NCBI GenBank assembly: GCA_003558335.1
Contig: PWMA01000094.1
Coordinates: 1 to 6,017, forward strand
DNA from: Candidatus Methanofastidiosia archaeon
GTDB lineage: Archaea; Methanobacteriota_B; Thermococci; Methanofastidiosales; Methanofastidiosaceae
Reading direction: 5' to 3'
DNA: 6,017 bases
This document shows, piece after piece, positions 5,965-6,017 of the stretch (positions are counted from its first letter, which is position 1; each line of letters opens with the position of its first letter). Below the pieces are notes generated by a model. That model saw only the letters and a program-made list of their open reading frames with translations, was not told the DNA's origin and made no database searches. The position numbers and the translations under genes are program-made.

Positions 5965-6017
5965 ATGGAACTAGATCAAAGATTACTATTTGATTTTCTC
6001 GAAGAGTTGTTAGGCGA
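5965..6017 (+). CDS. Unrecognised protein, N-terminal 17 codons only
   Basis: An ATG preceded by AAGGGA (5955-5960, four bases away, a modest ribosome binding site) and by two good promoters opens a frame that stays open to the right edge. The visible residues are MELDQRLLFDFLEELLG, an acidic, leucine-rich stretch likely to be helical. It is too short to assign to a family. That it is a real gene rests on the promoter, binding site and start codon arrangement. Confidence 0.6.
   Translation, partial: MELDQRLLFDFLEELLG

Noticed and set aside
1..6017. CRISPR array, tRNA, rRNA, insertion sequence, phage or defence genes
   Set aside because: I looked for regular direct repeats, tRNA-like arms, transposase motifs and terminal inverted repeats and found none; coding sequence fills about 93% of the window with housekeeping-type genes.

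Overview
This AT-rich window looks like a piece of an archaeal chromosome carrying housekeeping genes. The evidence is a two-ring Cdc48/VAT-type AAA+ ATPase, a short archaeal-type triosephosphate isomerase (225 residues), an M42 aminopeptidase, arginine codons that are mostly AGA/AGG, and purine-rich BRE plus TATA boxes about 25 bases ahead of expected transcription starts. Some genes lack a Shine-Dalgarno and look leaderless; tpiA has a good one (AGAGGTGA). A euryarchaeal-type host is plausible, but I cannot name a lineage from the sequence alone.

Layout, left to right. (1) Bases 1-2074, plus strand: a Cdc48 ATPase whose first ~50 codons lie outside the window. (2) 2075-3148, minus strand: a trans-polyprenyl diphosphate synthase, placed tail to tail with cdc48 with no base between the two stop codons. 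(3) 3149-3243: a divergent promoter region. (4) 3244-4293, plus: an M42 metallo-aminopeptidase with two competing starts. (5) 4294-4317: a short T-rich gap between convergent genes. (6) 4318-4995, minus: tpiA with its own promoter and ribosome binding site. (7) 5063-5740, minus: a DUF554 membrane protein, upstream of tpiA and in the same direction. (8) 5741-5964: the largest gap (224 bases), with a probable leaderless promoter for DUF554 and two tandem plus-strand promoters. (9) 5965-6017, plus: the first 17 codons of a gene that runs off the right edge.

The genes do not form one pathway. Cdc48 (protein unfolding, with a C-terminal proteasome-docking motif) and the M42 peptidase (trimming of short peptides) could act at successive steps of protein turnover, but they are not in one operon. 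The prenyl synthase serves isoprenoid lipid (or quinone) synthesis and tpiA serves glycolysis/gluconeogenesis. I see no CRISPR array, tRNA, rRNA, insertion sequence, phage gene or defence system, and no convincing undescribed system. The points most worth a second look are the prenyl synthase, whose first aspartate-rich region resembles eukaryotic type III GGPP synthases, the HbYX tail of Cdc48, the zero-spacer convergent pair, the M42 start choice, and the tandem promoters near the right end.
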